From Spongiimicrobium salis (GTDB lineage: Bacteria; Bacteroidota; Bacteroidia; Flavobacteriales; Flavobacteriaceae), in the NCBI RefSeq assembly GCF_043678055.1, contig NZ_JBHEQA010000003.1, forward strand, positions 248,001 through 312,000: a stretch of 64,000 bases of DNA. Direction: 5' to 3'. A model generated the notes under the pieces. That model was not told the DNA's origin. It saw nothing but the letters and a program-made list of their open reading frames with translations, and did not search any database. Below are positions 43,516 to 51,222 of this stretch, piece after piece. The first letter of the stretch is position 1. Each line of letters opens with the position of its first letter. A program made the translations under genes and the position numbers.

Positions 43516-43824
43516 TTAAGGTTCAAAAATGGGTCGCATGAACGACCTTTCGTAACTTATGATACATTTTGTATGCACGGCATACTCATAAGCTGCAATA
43601 CATTCCGGATCCGACATGCTATCCCTTCTATACTTTTCATAATCTGCCAATGAAGGAAAACTGAACAAGGTTATTGCTTTATTGTTGGCCCCTTCATGCG
43701 GTAAAAAATATCCGTGATGCGTTCCTCCGTACTGATTGACCAAAGGAATCCACTTTTTAGCGTATATCTCGAATTCCTTTAGCTTATAAGGATCAATGAT
43801 ATAATTGACGTAACACGTAATCAC
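43516..43824 (-). CDS. NIPSNAP family protein
   Basis: GTG start, 102 residues. The ferredoxin-like dimeric alpha-beta barrel pattern of NIPSNAP is clear: ITCYVNYIIDPYKLKEFEIYAKKWIPLVNQYGGTHHGYFLPHEG, then ITLFSFPSLADYEKYRRDSMSDPECIAAYEYA, ending SYERSFMRPIFEP. Cytoplasmic; biochemical role unknown in bacteria. It follows sucC by 12 bp on the same strand and is probably in that operon, with a terminator just after it. Confidence 0.88.
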   Translation of the reverse strand: MITCYVNYIIDPYKLKEFEIYAKKWIPLVNQYGGTHHGYFLPHEGANNKAITLFSFPSLADYEKYRRDSMSDPECIAAYEYAVHTKCIISYERSFMRPIFEP

Positions 43825-43836
43825 AGCTAGGGTTTG

Positions 43837-45030
43837 TTATGCTAAAACAGCCTTTACCTTATCTGCTGCCTCTTGGAATTGCACTGCAGAATGAACGGCC
43901 AAGCCAGAATTATCAATAATCTCTTTTGCCAATTCGGCATTGGTTCCCTGTAATCGTACGATAATAGGTACTTTTATGGCATCTCCCATATTCTTATAGG
44001 CATCCACTACACCTTGTGCTACACGATCACAACGTACAATTCCACCAAATATGTTGATTAAAATTGCCTTTACCGCTGGATCTTTTAATATAATTCTAAA
44101 GGCCTCTTCCACTCTTTTAGCATCGGCCGTACCTCCAACATCCAAAAAGTTAGCGGGCTCTCCTCCTGCCATTTTGATCAAATCCATGGTGGCCATCGCT
44201 AAACCGGCCCCGTTTACCATACAACCTACATTACCATCTAGATCTACATAATTAAGGCCTACAGCTCTTGCCTCTACTTCAATAGGGTTCTCCTCACGCA
44301 GGTCCCGCATTTCGGCGTATTGCTTTCTTCTATACAATGCATTATCATCTATAGACACTTTTGCATCCACAGCCATAATTTTGTCGTCTGATGTTTTCAA
44401 CACAGGGTTGATTTCAAACATACTGGAATCACTTTCTACATACGCTTTGTACAGTGCTGCGACAAATTTGGTCATCTCCTTAAATGCCATTCCGGACAGT
44501 CCTAGGTTAAATGCGATCTTTCTTGCCTGGAAAGGAAGTAATCCCGTAGCCGGATCAATTTCTTCTGTAAAAATCAAATGAGGCGTCTTTTCTGCTACTT
44601 CTTCGATATCCATTCCCCCCTCTGTGGAGTACATGATCATATTCTGACCTGTACCTCGATTCAGCAAGACGGACATATAAAATTCACTGGTTTCACTATC
44701 CCCAGGATAGTAGACATCTTCGGCAATCAACACCTGATGTACTTTCTTTCCTTCTGCCGATGTCTGGGGCGTAATCAAGTTCATTCCGATAATCTGTCCC
44801 GCCAATTCTTCAACTTCTTTCAAGTTTTTGGCAAGTTTTACTCCCCCACCTTTACCACGGCCTCCAGCATGCACCTGTGCTTTGATTACATGCCAGCCCG
44901 TTCCGGTTTCTGCGGTCAGCTGTTTGGCAGCGTCTACTGCCTCTTTTGCATTATGGGCTACAATACCTCTCTGGATACGTACTCCAAAACTTGCTAATAT
45001 TTCTTTTCCTTGATATTCGTGAAGATTCAT
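43837..45030 (-). CDS. sucC: Succinyl-CoA ligase (ADP-forming), beta subunit
   Basis: The 397-residue TCA-cycle enzyme subunit forms ATP or GTP from succinyl-CoA with SucD. It has an N-terminal ATP-grasp domain (MNLHEYQGKEILASFGVRIQRG, KAQVHAGGRGKGGGVKLA, about 1-240) and a C-terminal CoA-ligase domain with VNGAGLAMATMDLIKMAGGEPANFLDVGGTA and ILINIFGGIVRCD. Length is normal. The alpha subunit (sucD) is not in this window, so the two are unlinked here, as in many flavobacteria. A NIPSNAP gene follows 12 bp later. Confidence 0.97.
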   Translation of the reverse strand: MNLHEYQGKEILASFGVRIQRGIVAHNAKEAVDAAKQLTAETGTGWHVIKAQVHAGGRGKGGGVKLAKNLKEVEELAGQIIGMNLITPQTSAEGKKVHQVLIAEDVYYPGDSETSEFYMSVLLNRGTGQNMIMYSTEGGMDIEEVAEKTPHLIFTEEIDPATGLLPFQARKIAFNLGLSGMAFKEMTKFVAALYKAYVESDSSMFEINPVLKTSDDKIMAVDAKVSIDDNALYRRKQYAEMRDLREENPIEVEARAVGLNYVDLDGNVGCMVNGAGLAMATMDLIKMAGGEPANFLDVGGTADAKRVEEAFRIILKDPAVKAILINIFGGIVRCDRVAQGVVDAYKNMGDAIKVPIIVRLQGTNAELAKEIIDNSGLAVHSAVQFQEAADKVKAVLA

Positions 45031-45053
45031 ATATGCGATGTTTTATTCGGTTG

Positions 45054-45061
45054 CAAAAATA
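45054..45061 (-). promoter_or_regulatory. Promoter -7 element for sucC
   Basis: CAAAAATA on the plus strand is TATTTTTG on the minus strand, 23 bp upstream of the sucC ATG. Confidence 0.55.
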
Positions 45062-45126
45062 AAAAACCGATTGGATTTACACTAATGTATGGCACTAGAA
45101 AAACAAAAGATCTGTAGAGAAAGGGA

Positions 45127-45765
45127 TTATAACTCAATATCCTTAAAATCCAAGGGGTCAAAATTTCTAAAATGTCCATTCATCGCAATGACCTTCTTTG
45201 TCCTATTGACCTCCTTTAAAATAGCAATGGTAGTAACTAAGTGATCTTGTAAAAATCGTAAACGTTCACTTTCATAGGTAATCTGCAGGAGTTGATGCTC
45301 TTGTTCAATGGACAATCCTATTTTATGGGCCAATGAATAACTGTTGAAGGTGGTTGGGTCAATATGCTTCAAGGGAACTTCCATCAACTGATACAATTCT
45401 TTGATCATTACAGTTACTTTTTCCTTTTGAGCCAAGTTTCCATCTTCTACATTTTCCAAAAATTGCACAATACCGCCAGCATAGAGCTTTTCGTCCATCT
45501 GCCTGTCAAAAGTAAGTACTTTAAAGATCCGTTGGGCAGAACAAATCACATCCATTTCCCCATTTTCATAGGTTTTCATGATTTCTACCAGCGTCATCTC
45601 TGTACCGTAGGCAAGGGTATCATTGATATATACCGGAATGCCAAAGGTCAGGGCCTCTTCCCTGCAGTCTTGTATAAGCTGCTTATAACGCGCTTCAAAA
45701 ATATGTAGCGGTACCCGTTCGTTTGGAAAATAGACCGATTCTAATGGAAATAATGGAATCCTCAT
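45127..45765 (-). CDS. LON peptidase substrate-binding domain protein
   Basis: ATG 45765 (MRIPLFPLESVYFPNERVPLHIFEARYKQLIQDC) is preferred over the open frame back to 45825. The 212-residue product is the Lon N-terminal (PF02190) domain alone: beta-rich half with FGIPVYIN and TLVEIMKTYENGEMDVICSAQRIFKVL (about 40-110), then a helical half (LAHKIGLSIEQEHQLLQITYESERLRFLQDHL). No ATPase or protease domain. Probably an adaptor or substrate-recognition protein; function unknown. Confidence 0.88.
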   Translation of the reverse strand: MRIPLFPLESVYFPNERVPLHIFEARYKQLIQDCREEALTFGIPVYINDTLAYGTEMTLVEIMKTYENGEMDVICSAQRIFKVLTFDRQMDEKLYAGGIVQFLENVEDGNLAQKEKVTVMIKELYQLMEVPLKHIDPTTFNSYSLAHKIGLSIEQEHQLLQITYESERLRFLQDHLVTTIAILKEVNRTKKVIAMNGHFRNFDPLDFKDIEL

Positions 45766-45878
45766 TGTTTTTTGTTTAAAAGTACGATACAGATAATTCA
45801 GTGGCAAGTGATATTGAATATACAATTTGTTTTATTTATAACAAATTGTTTTATTTTTAATGTTTCGACACTAATTTC

Positions 45879-45909
45879 TTGCCCACATCCTATAAGTAGT
45901 TTAATTTCG
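45879..45909 (+). promoter_or_regulatory. Promoter of lysA
   Basis: TTG at 45879-45881 and TAATTTCG at 45902-45909 (one change from TAnnTTTG), spacing 20 bp, 17 bp before ATG 45927. Confidence 0.6.
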
Positions 45910-45926
45910 TCTAAAATTTTAAAGGC

Positions 45927-47168
45927 ATGAAACATTCAGATTTACTACAAATCGCAAAAACCTATGGAGATCCGGTTTATGTATATGATTCCGAAAAAAT
46001 AAGTAGTCAATTTAAACGATTGACCACGGCATTTAAGGGGGTCAAAAAGTTAAAGCTGAATTATGCCGCTAAAGCATTGTCCAATGTCAATATTTTGAGG
46101 TTGATGAACAGTCTAGGCAGCGGACTGGACACCGTATCTATCCAGGAAGTTCAATTAGGGTTGTTGGCTGGTTTTAAACCCGAATCCATCATCTATACCC
46201 CCAATGGCGTTTCCTTGGAGGAAATTGAGGAAGCAGCAGCTCTTGGGGTACAGATCAATATTGATAATTTATCCATCTTGGAACAGTTTGGAAGCAAACA
46301 TCCCAATATTCCTGTTTGTATTCGCATTAATCCTCATGTTATGGCAGGAGGGAATTCCAATATCTCTGTAGGTCATATCGATTCCAAATTTGGTATCAGT
46401 ATTCATCAGATCCCACATCTTTTGCGTATTGTTGAATTGACCAAAATGAATATCAACGGTATTCATATGCATACAGGAAGTGATATTTTGGATATCGACG
46501 TATTCCTTTATGCTTCAGAAATTCTTTTTGAAACAGCTAGAAACTTTGATAATCTGGAATTTATAGATTTTGGAAGTGGGTTTAAGGTTCCTTATAAAGA
46601 AGGGGATATTGAAACCAATATTGAAGAGCTTGGAAAAAAATTGAGTGCGCGCTTCAATGAATTCTGTGCCACTTATGGTAGGGAGCTAACGTTAGCTTTT
46701 GAACCTGGAAAATTCTTGGTAAGTGAAGCTGGACATTTCCTGGCAAAAGTCAATGTTGTAAAACAGACTACTTCAACTGTTTTTGCCAGTATCGATTCAG
46801 GTTTCAATCACCTTATTCGCCCAATGCTATATGGTTCCGAACATCGCATTACCAATATATCAAACACCAAAGGCAGAGAACGTTATTATTCTGTAGTGGG
46901 TTACATCTGTGAGACGGATACTTTTGGCAGCAATAGACGCATCAGTGAAATTTCTGAGGGCGATATTTTAAGTTTCAGCAATGCCGGAGCGTATTGCTTT
47001 ACTATGGCCAGTAATTACAACTCAAGGTTTCGCCCTGCAGAAGTGCTCTGGCACGAAGGAAAAGCCATATTAATTCGCGAACGGGAAACTTTTGATGACC
47101 TGATCAAGAATCAAGTAGATGTGAAAGGTTTATTTACGCCAAAAAAACAAAAAGTAACGGCAAAATAA
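45927..47168 (+). CDS. lysA: Diaminopimelate decarboxylase
   Basis: The 413-residue PLP enzyme makes L-lysine from meso-diaminopimelate. The fold-type III barrel begins with the PLP lysine in LKLNYAAKALSN (about 45). HMHTGSD (about 180) and FIDFGSGFKVPYKEGD follow, with the GGG-type phosphate site replaced by GSGF. The C-terminal beta domain has ICETDTFG (substrate Cys/Glu) and SFSNAGAYCFTMASNYNSRFRPAEVL. No fusion to aspartokinase. It stands alone with a promoter and a strong terminator. dapD at 9471 acts earlier in the pathway. Confidence 0.96.
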   Translation: MKHSDLLQIAKTYGDPVYVYDSEKISSQFKRLTTAFKGVKKLKLNYAAKALSNVNILRLMNSLGSGLDTVSIQEVQLGLLAGFKPESIIYTPNGVSLEEIEEAAALGVQINIDNLSILEQFGSKHPNIPVCIRINPHVMAGGNSNISVGHIDSKFGISIHQIPHLLRIVELTKMNINGIHMHTGSDILDIDVFLYASEILFETARNFDNLEFIDFGSGFKVPYKEGDIETNIEELGKKLSARFNEFCATYGRELTLAFEPGKFLVSEAGHFLAKVNVVKQTTSTVFASIDSGFNHLIRPMLYGSEHRITNISNTKGRERYYSVVGYICETDTFGSNRRISEISEGDILSFSNAGAYCFTMASNYNSRFRPAEVLWHEGKAILIRERETFDDLIKNQVDVKGLFTPKKQKVTAK

Positions 47169-47194
47169 CACCTACTTACCCAATAAAAAACAAC

Positions 47195-47244
47195 ACCTCC
47201 AAGGTCCTCTAAAGTATATCTTTTGTTGACCTTGGAGGTTTTTT
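47195..47244 (+). terminator. Terminator of lysA
   Basis: ACCTCCAAGGTC (47195-47206) and GACCTTGGAGGT (47228-47239) form a perfect 12-bp stem followed by T5 (to 47244). Confidence 0.88.
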
Positions 47245-47346
47245 CTTCACAAAAGTGTTAAAACGGATCTATTTGTCCCAATTTTAAGAAATAAATACAT
47301 AAAACCTACGTTAGTTTTAGACCCATTATTGGACTAACAGCTAAAA

Positions 47347-47354
47347 TATTTTTG
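47347..47354 (+). promoter_or_regulatory. Promoter -7 element for thioredoxin gene 47357
   Basis: TATTTTTG at 47347-47354, only 2 bp before the ATG, which predicts a leaderless or near-leaderless transcript. Confidence 0.5.
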
Positions 47355-47356
47355 TT

Positions 47357-47917
47357 ATGAAAACCCCGATATCATCCGTATTGACTTTTGCCCTGACCTT
47401 CTTTTTTGGTCTTGCGACCCTTAGCTCTTTTGCGCAAAGCACCAAAGCCAACGCTTCGGCAGAGCATAAAGTACAATGGATGAGCTGGGACGAAGCTGCT
47501 TCCCGAGTCAAAACTGATAAAAATCCCAAAAAGATTTTTGTGGATGTATATACAGATTGGTGTGGATGGTGTAAAAAGATGGATAAAGATACCTTTCAGA
47601 ATGGAGAGGTAGCGAAATATATGACCGAAAACTTCTATATGGTCAAATTGGATGGCGAAGGAAAAGATCCCATTGAATTCAAAGGCAAAACCTATAAGTT
47701 TGTTCCTTCTGGAAGAAAAGGGTATCACGAACTTGCGGCAGCACTTTTGCAGGGTAGATTAAGCTATCCTACCACGGTATTTTTAGATGAACAAATGAAT
47801 ATGCTTTCTCCTGTCCCTGGTTATCAAAAACCAGCACCTTTTCTACACATTGCACGATATTTTGGAGATAATGTGTACAAAGAAAAGAATTGGAAAGCTT
47901 ACGATAACGCCAAATAA
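47357..47917 (+). CDS. Exported thioredoxin-family protein
   Basis: The 186-residue product has a signal peptide (about 1-27, ending SSFAQ). A thioredoxin-like domain (about 40-165) carries the active site WCGWCKKMDKDTF (CGWC), the cis-Pro region YPTTVFLDE, and FVDVYTDWCGWC as strand-turn. CxxC with Gly-Trp is typical of the DUF255/thiol-reductase branch that acts in the periplasm. It may reduce or isomerise disulfides of exported Cys-containing proteins. It is a single gene; the next gene is convergent 35 bp away. Confidence 0.92.
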   Translation: MKTPISSVLTFALTFFFGLATLSSFAQSTKANASAEHKVQWMSWDEAASRVKTDKNPKKIFVDVYTDWCGWCKKMDKDTFQNGEVAKYMTENFYMVKLDGEGKDPIEFKGKTYKFVPSGRKGYHELAAALLQGRLSYPTTVFLDEQMNMLSPVPGYQKPAPFLHIARYFGDNVYKEKNWKAYDNAK

Positions 47918-47951
47918 AGGCCCTTAAACCTTTTCTGCATACATTACCGTT

Positions 47952-49001
47952 TTATTTTGCCCGAAGTACTTCTTTGGACATATGCATGGTCACCAGCATG
48001 TTTGGAAGATCTACCACTTCAGCAATTTGTAAATCCCCAGCGAGAGAACATAGGGCATACGCCTCTTCTACACTAAGCCCATGATTTGCCTGTAAATAAC
48101 GAACCATATACAAAGTTGCTTTTTTTGCCGCCTCATCTATGGTTGGCGCAAAACCGGTTGTTGCATAATATGCATCGGTTTCATATTGCGGTTCTTGAAC
48201 AGTTTGGCCTTTGATCAATTCTATTTTATAAACAATACGTAAAGGAGTTTCAATGGCAGTTCCGCACACCTCTCCCAAACCTTGTGCCGCATGGCCATCG
48301 CCTATGGAAAAAAGACCTCCATCTACAAAAACAGGAAAATATAATGTGGTACCCTCTCCCATATTGGGATCGTCCATATTGCCCCCATTGGCCCTAGGCG
48401 GAATCGTATTGAGCAACTCGGTAGTCGCTGGAGCTACTCCCATTACTCCTGGAAAAGGGTTCAACGGTATGTCTATTTCCTCATTAAATGGTACGGTGGT
48501 TTTATCCTTCCCCAGGGCATAGGTTTTCAAATATTTAACGGACAAGGAATCCGATAAAAATCCAAATCCAGGAATAATGGCATTCCAACCCCAATCGCCC
48601 AATTCAATATCCAAAAGCGTAACTTTCAGCATATCGCCAGGTGCAGCCCCTTCCACGTAGACTGGCCCCGTAAGCGGGTGTATGGGCTCAAAATCAAGAT
48701 TGTCCAAAGCATCTTCGGTGGAATCCAATTGAAATTGTCCATCACTGGCTTCTTCGGTATAGGCTTCTATAACCGATCCAGAAGGGACGGTCAATACAGG
48801 AGCTATTGTACTGCTAAATTTGTTATGCGTCTGTTCTTTAGTTAAGGTATATTGAATCTCATAGGTAGCTTCTTCACTCATGGCCACCTCCTCACCAACA
48901 TCTTCGGTAGTCTGAACATTGGTTTCTTTACAACTCAGCACGAATACCGAAAGTATACATAACCCCCTTAGTAATCCATAGTACGATTTTTTCATTCCCA
49001 T
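47952..49001 (-). CDS. Acetamidase/formamidase family lipoprotein
   Basis: 349 residues with a lipoprotein signal (VLSCKE, Cys about 24). The PF03069 pattern is clear: HPLTGPVYVEGAAPGDMLKVTLLDIELGDWGWNAIIPGFGF (about 108-148), PPRANGGNMDDPNMGEGTTLYFPVFVDGGLFSIGDGHAAQGLGEVCGTAIET (about 203-254) with metal-binding His/Asp/Glu residues, and YALCSLAGDLQIAEVVD. Enzymes of this family hydrolyse short amides. The lipid anchor is unusual for a family that is mostly cytoplasmic and indicates action in the envelope on an outside amide. Confidence 0.9.
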   Translation of the reverse strand: MGMKKSYYGLLRGLCILSVFVLSCKETNVQTTEDVGEEVAMSEEATYEIQYTLTKEQTHNKFSSTIAPVLTVPSGSVIEAYTEEASDGQFQLDSTEDALDNLDFEPIHPLTGPVYVEGAAPGDMLKVTLLDIELGDWGWNAIIPGFGFLSDSLSVKYLKTYALGKDKTTVPFNEEIDIPLNPFPGVMGVAPATTELLNTIPPRANGGNMDDPNMGEGTTLYFPVFVDGGLFSIGDGHAAQGLGEVCGTAIETPLRIVYKIELIKGQTVQEPQYETDAYYATTGFAPTIDEAAKKATLYMVRYLQANHGLSVEEAYALCSLAGDLQIAEVVDLPNMLVTMHMSKEVLRAK

Positions 49002-49070
49002 TTCGTTTAATTGAACAGGATGAAAGTACGGATTTTTAAGAAAAACTAAAAGTGATGAAACTTCCTTAGG

Positions 49071-50543
49071 TTACCTACTATAGTTTGGGGATTCTTTGGT
49101 GATAGTGACATCATGTGGATGACTCTCATTGATTCCACTGGCGGTAATCTTCACAAAACGACCTGTTTCTTTCAAGGTTTCAATGTCCTTGGCTCCACAA
49201 TAGCCCATTCCGGCACGTAAGCCACCTACAAATTGGTGGATACTCTCGTACAACTCTCCTTTATATGGCACACGTCCTACAATTCCTTCTGGGACCAATT
49301 TTTTAATATCGTCCTCCACATCCTGGAAATAACGGTCTTTACTACCATGCTTCATGGCTTCCACAGAACCCATACCTCTATAGGATTTAAATTTACGCCC
49401 TTCATAAATAATGGTTTCCCCAGGAGATTCTTTGGTTCCGGCCAATAAGGACCCCAACATTACCGTATCTGCTCCAGCTGCTATGGCTTTAGGAATATCA
49501 CCGGTATAGCGAATACCTCCATCGGCTATGACCGGAACACCAGTACCTTTTACAGCAGCTGCCACTTCCAACACTGCCGAAAATTGTGGAAAACCAACAC
49601 CGGCTACCACTCTAGTGGTACAAATAGATCCAGGACCTATTCCTACTTTTATAGCATCTGCCCCTGCTTCCACAAGATATTTTGCCGCTTCGCCTGTTGC
49701 AATATTTCCAACAATGACATCCAATTGCGGAAATTTCTTTTTGACTTCTTTCAAGACATGCACCACGCCTTTGGTATGTCCATGGGCCGTATCGATCACC
49801 ACAGCATCCACACCAGCATTGACCAATGCCTCTGCCCTGTCTACAGCATCCGCAGTAACTCCTATGGCAGCGGCAACTCTCAACCTTCCATAGCCATCTT
49901 TATTCGCAATAGGCTTTTGGGTAAGTTTTGTGATATCCCGAAACGTAATCAACCCCACCAATTTATCATTGGCGTCCACTACAGGGAGTTTTTCAATTTT
50001 ATTTTCTTGAAGAATGTCTTCTGCCTGCGTCAGGGAAGTACCTTCCCCCACCGTAACCAAATTCTCTGAAGTCATTACCTCAGCAATAGGTCGATCATTA
50101 TTTTTTTCAAAACGAAGATCTCTATTTGTCACAATGCCTATTAGCTTCCCGTTTTCGTCCACAATTGGAATTCCGCCAATCTTGTGCTCCTTCATATTTG
50201 CTTTGGCATCCCGCACTGTAGCTTCTAGGGGCAGAGTCACCGGATCAATGATCATACCACTTTCCGCACGCTTTACCTTGCGCACTTTTGTAGCCTGTTC
50301 TTCAATGGTCATGTTTTTATGTAAGACCCCTATACCCCCTTCTTGTGCGATAGCGATAGCCATTCTGGATTCTGTCACGGTATCCATAGCCGCGGAAATA
50401 ATGGGCACATTGATCGTGATATTCCTTGTAAATTTTGTCTGAATATTTACTTCTCTGGGAAGTACTTCAGAATAGGCGGGGACTAAGAGTACGTCATCAT
50501 AAGTGAGACCTTCTCCAACGATTTTATCTAGGTGGGCTTTCAT
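49071..50543 (-). CDS. guaB: IMP dehydrogenase
   Basis: ATG 50543 (MKAHLDKIVGEGLTYDDVLLVPAYSEVLP) is the start; the frame extends to a TTG at 50549. The 490-residue enzyme oxidises IMP to XMP in GTP synthesis. It has two CBS domains inserted in the TIM barrel (about 93-205) and the active-site loop KVGIGPGSICTTR with the catalytic Cys (about 302). IADGGIRYTGDIPKAIAAGADTVMLGSLLAGT and the YRGMGS flap complete it. Length is standard. Promoter -7 element lies 25 bp upstream. Confidence 0.97.
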   Translation of the reverse strand: MKAHLDKIVGEGLTYDDVLLVPAYSEVLPREVNIQTKFTRNITINVPIISAAMDTVTESRMAIAIAQEGGIGVLHKNMTIEEQATKVRKVKRAESGMIIDPVTLPLEATVRDAKANMKEHKIGGIPIVDENGKLIGIVTNRDLRFEKNNDRPIAEVMTSENLVTVGEGTSLTQAEDILQENKIEKLPVVDANDKLVGLITFRDITKLTQKPIANKDGYGRLRVAAAIGVTADAVDRAEALVNAGVDAVVIDTAHGHTKGVVHVLKEVKKKFPQLDVIVGNIATGEAAKYLVEAGADAIKVGIGPGSICTTRVVAGVGFPQFSAVLEVAAAVKGTGVPVIADGGIRYTGDIPKAIAAGADTVMLGSLLAGTKESPGETIIYEGRKFKSYRGMGSVEAMKHGSKDRYFQDVEDDIKKLVPEGIVGRVPYKGELYESIHQFVGGLRAGMGYCGAKDIETLKETGRFVKITASGINESHPHDVTITKESPNYSR

Positions 50544-50546
50544 GTG

Positions 50547-50563
50547 CAATTAAAGATTAATTG
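50547..50563 (-). promoter_or_regulatory. Short inverted repeat in the guaB leader
   Basis: CAATTAA (50547-50553), AGA, TTAATTG (50557-50563). Perfect 7-bp palindrome between the guaB -7 element and start codon, so it can form a small hairpin in the 5' leader or an operator. Confidence 0.4.
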
Positions 50564-50567
50564 CGTG

Positions 50568-50575
50568 CAAATATA
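50568..50575 (-). promoter_or_regulatory. Promoter -7 element for guaB
   Basis: CAAATATA on the plus strand is TATATTTG on the minus strand, 25 bp upstream of the guaB ATG. Confidence 0.55.
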
Positions 50576-50730
50576 CAGCTTTTTTTAATGGATATCGGAT
50601 TATTCTCAGATATCCAGATAAAACCCAAATGAGTTGATCAAAGGACATTCCAATACAGGAAATCGAGCACCCCAAAAGCTGCTCTAATCCTGTATCCTTA
50701 TCTATTGTAAATCGTTAAAGCTATTCGTAA

Positions 50731-51198
50731 TTATTCCCCGGACAACTGTTTGGCATATCCTTTTCGGACCTCGCGTGTCCATTGAATTAAAGCCTCTTTT
50801 TCTTCTTCGGATAGATTTCCGTGCGTCCAGGTATATTCGCTCAAAGGCATTTCTCCTTCTTCCACCTCTTCGATCAATTCATCCAATTTGTGATCTTTCT
50901 TCTTCAGGGAATAGCCTTCCCATTTGGAAAAATTCAAATGCTCGTTCCCTTCCTCAACATGATCGTGAATCCATAAGGAAATAGGTGCTACTTCGGCATA
51001 CCAGGGGTAGGTGGTTTTATCGCTATGGCAATCGTAGCATTTTGTTTCCAAAATGGCTGTGATCTCTGCAGTAGGTTGTGTGTCGGCTACAAAAGCGGCA
51101 ACATCCCTATATTCTGCATCATTTTTTTCTGGACGATACAATTGAAGGCCAATTAATAGTACCAATAAAACAACAGCGATTTTCTTTACGATTTTCAT
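50731..51198 (-). CDS. Exported heme-binding (CxxCH) domain protein
   Basis: 155 residues with an N-terminal membrane/signal segment (about 5-20). A single c-type heme motif, C54YDCH58, is followed by SDKTTYPWYAEVAPISLWIHDHVEEGNEHLNFSKW, the haem_bd (PF14376) signature. The conserved distal end has PLSEYTWTHGNLSEEEKEALIQWTREV. Covalent heme attachment in the periplasm is expected. It starts 25 bp after the TonB receptor and is the last gene of the iron/heme-type operon, suggesting a role in heme or iron redox handling. Confidence 0.92.
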   Translation of the reverse strand: MKIVKKIAVVLLVLLIGLQLYRPEKNDAEYRDVAAFVADTQPTAEITAILETKCYDCHSDKTTYPWYAEVAPISLWIHDHVEEGNEHLNFSKWEGYSLKKKDHKLDELIEEVEEGEMPLSEYTWTHGNLSEEEKEALIQWTREVRKGYAKQLSGE

Positions 51199-51222
51199 GA
51201 TGGTATACTTTAGATTTCTGGT

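Noticed and set aside
49584..50069. 161-residue plus-strand ORF inside guaB
   Set aside because: It is antisense to guaB with Cys/His/Ser-rich shadow composition.
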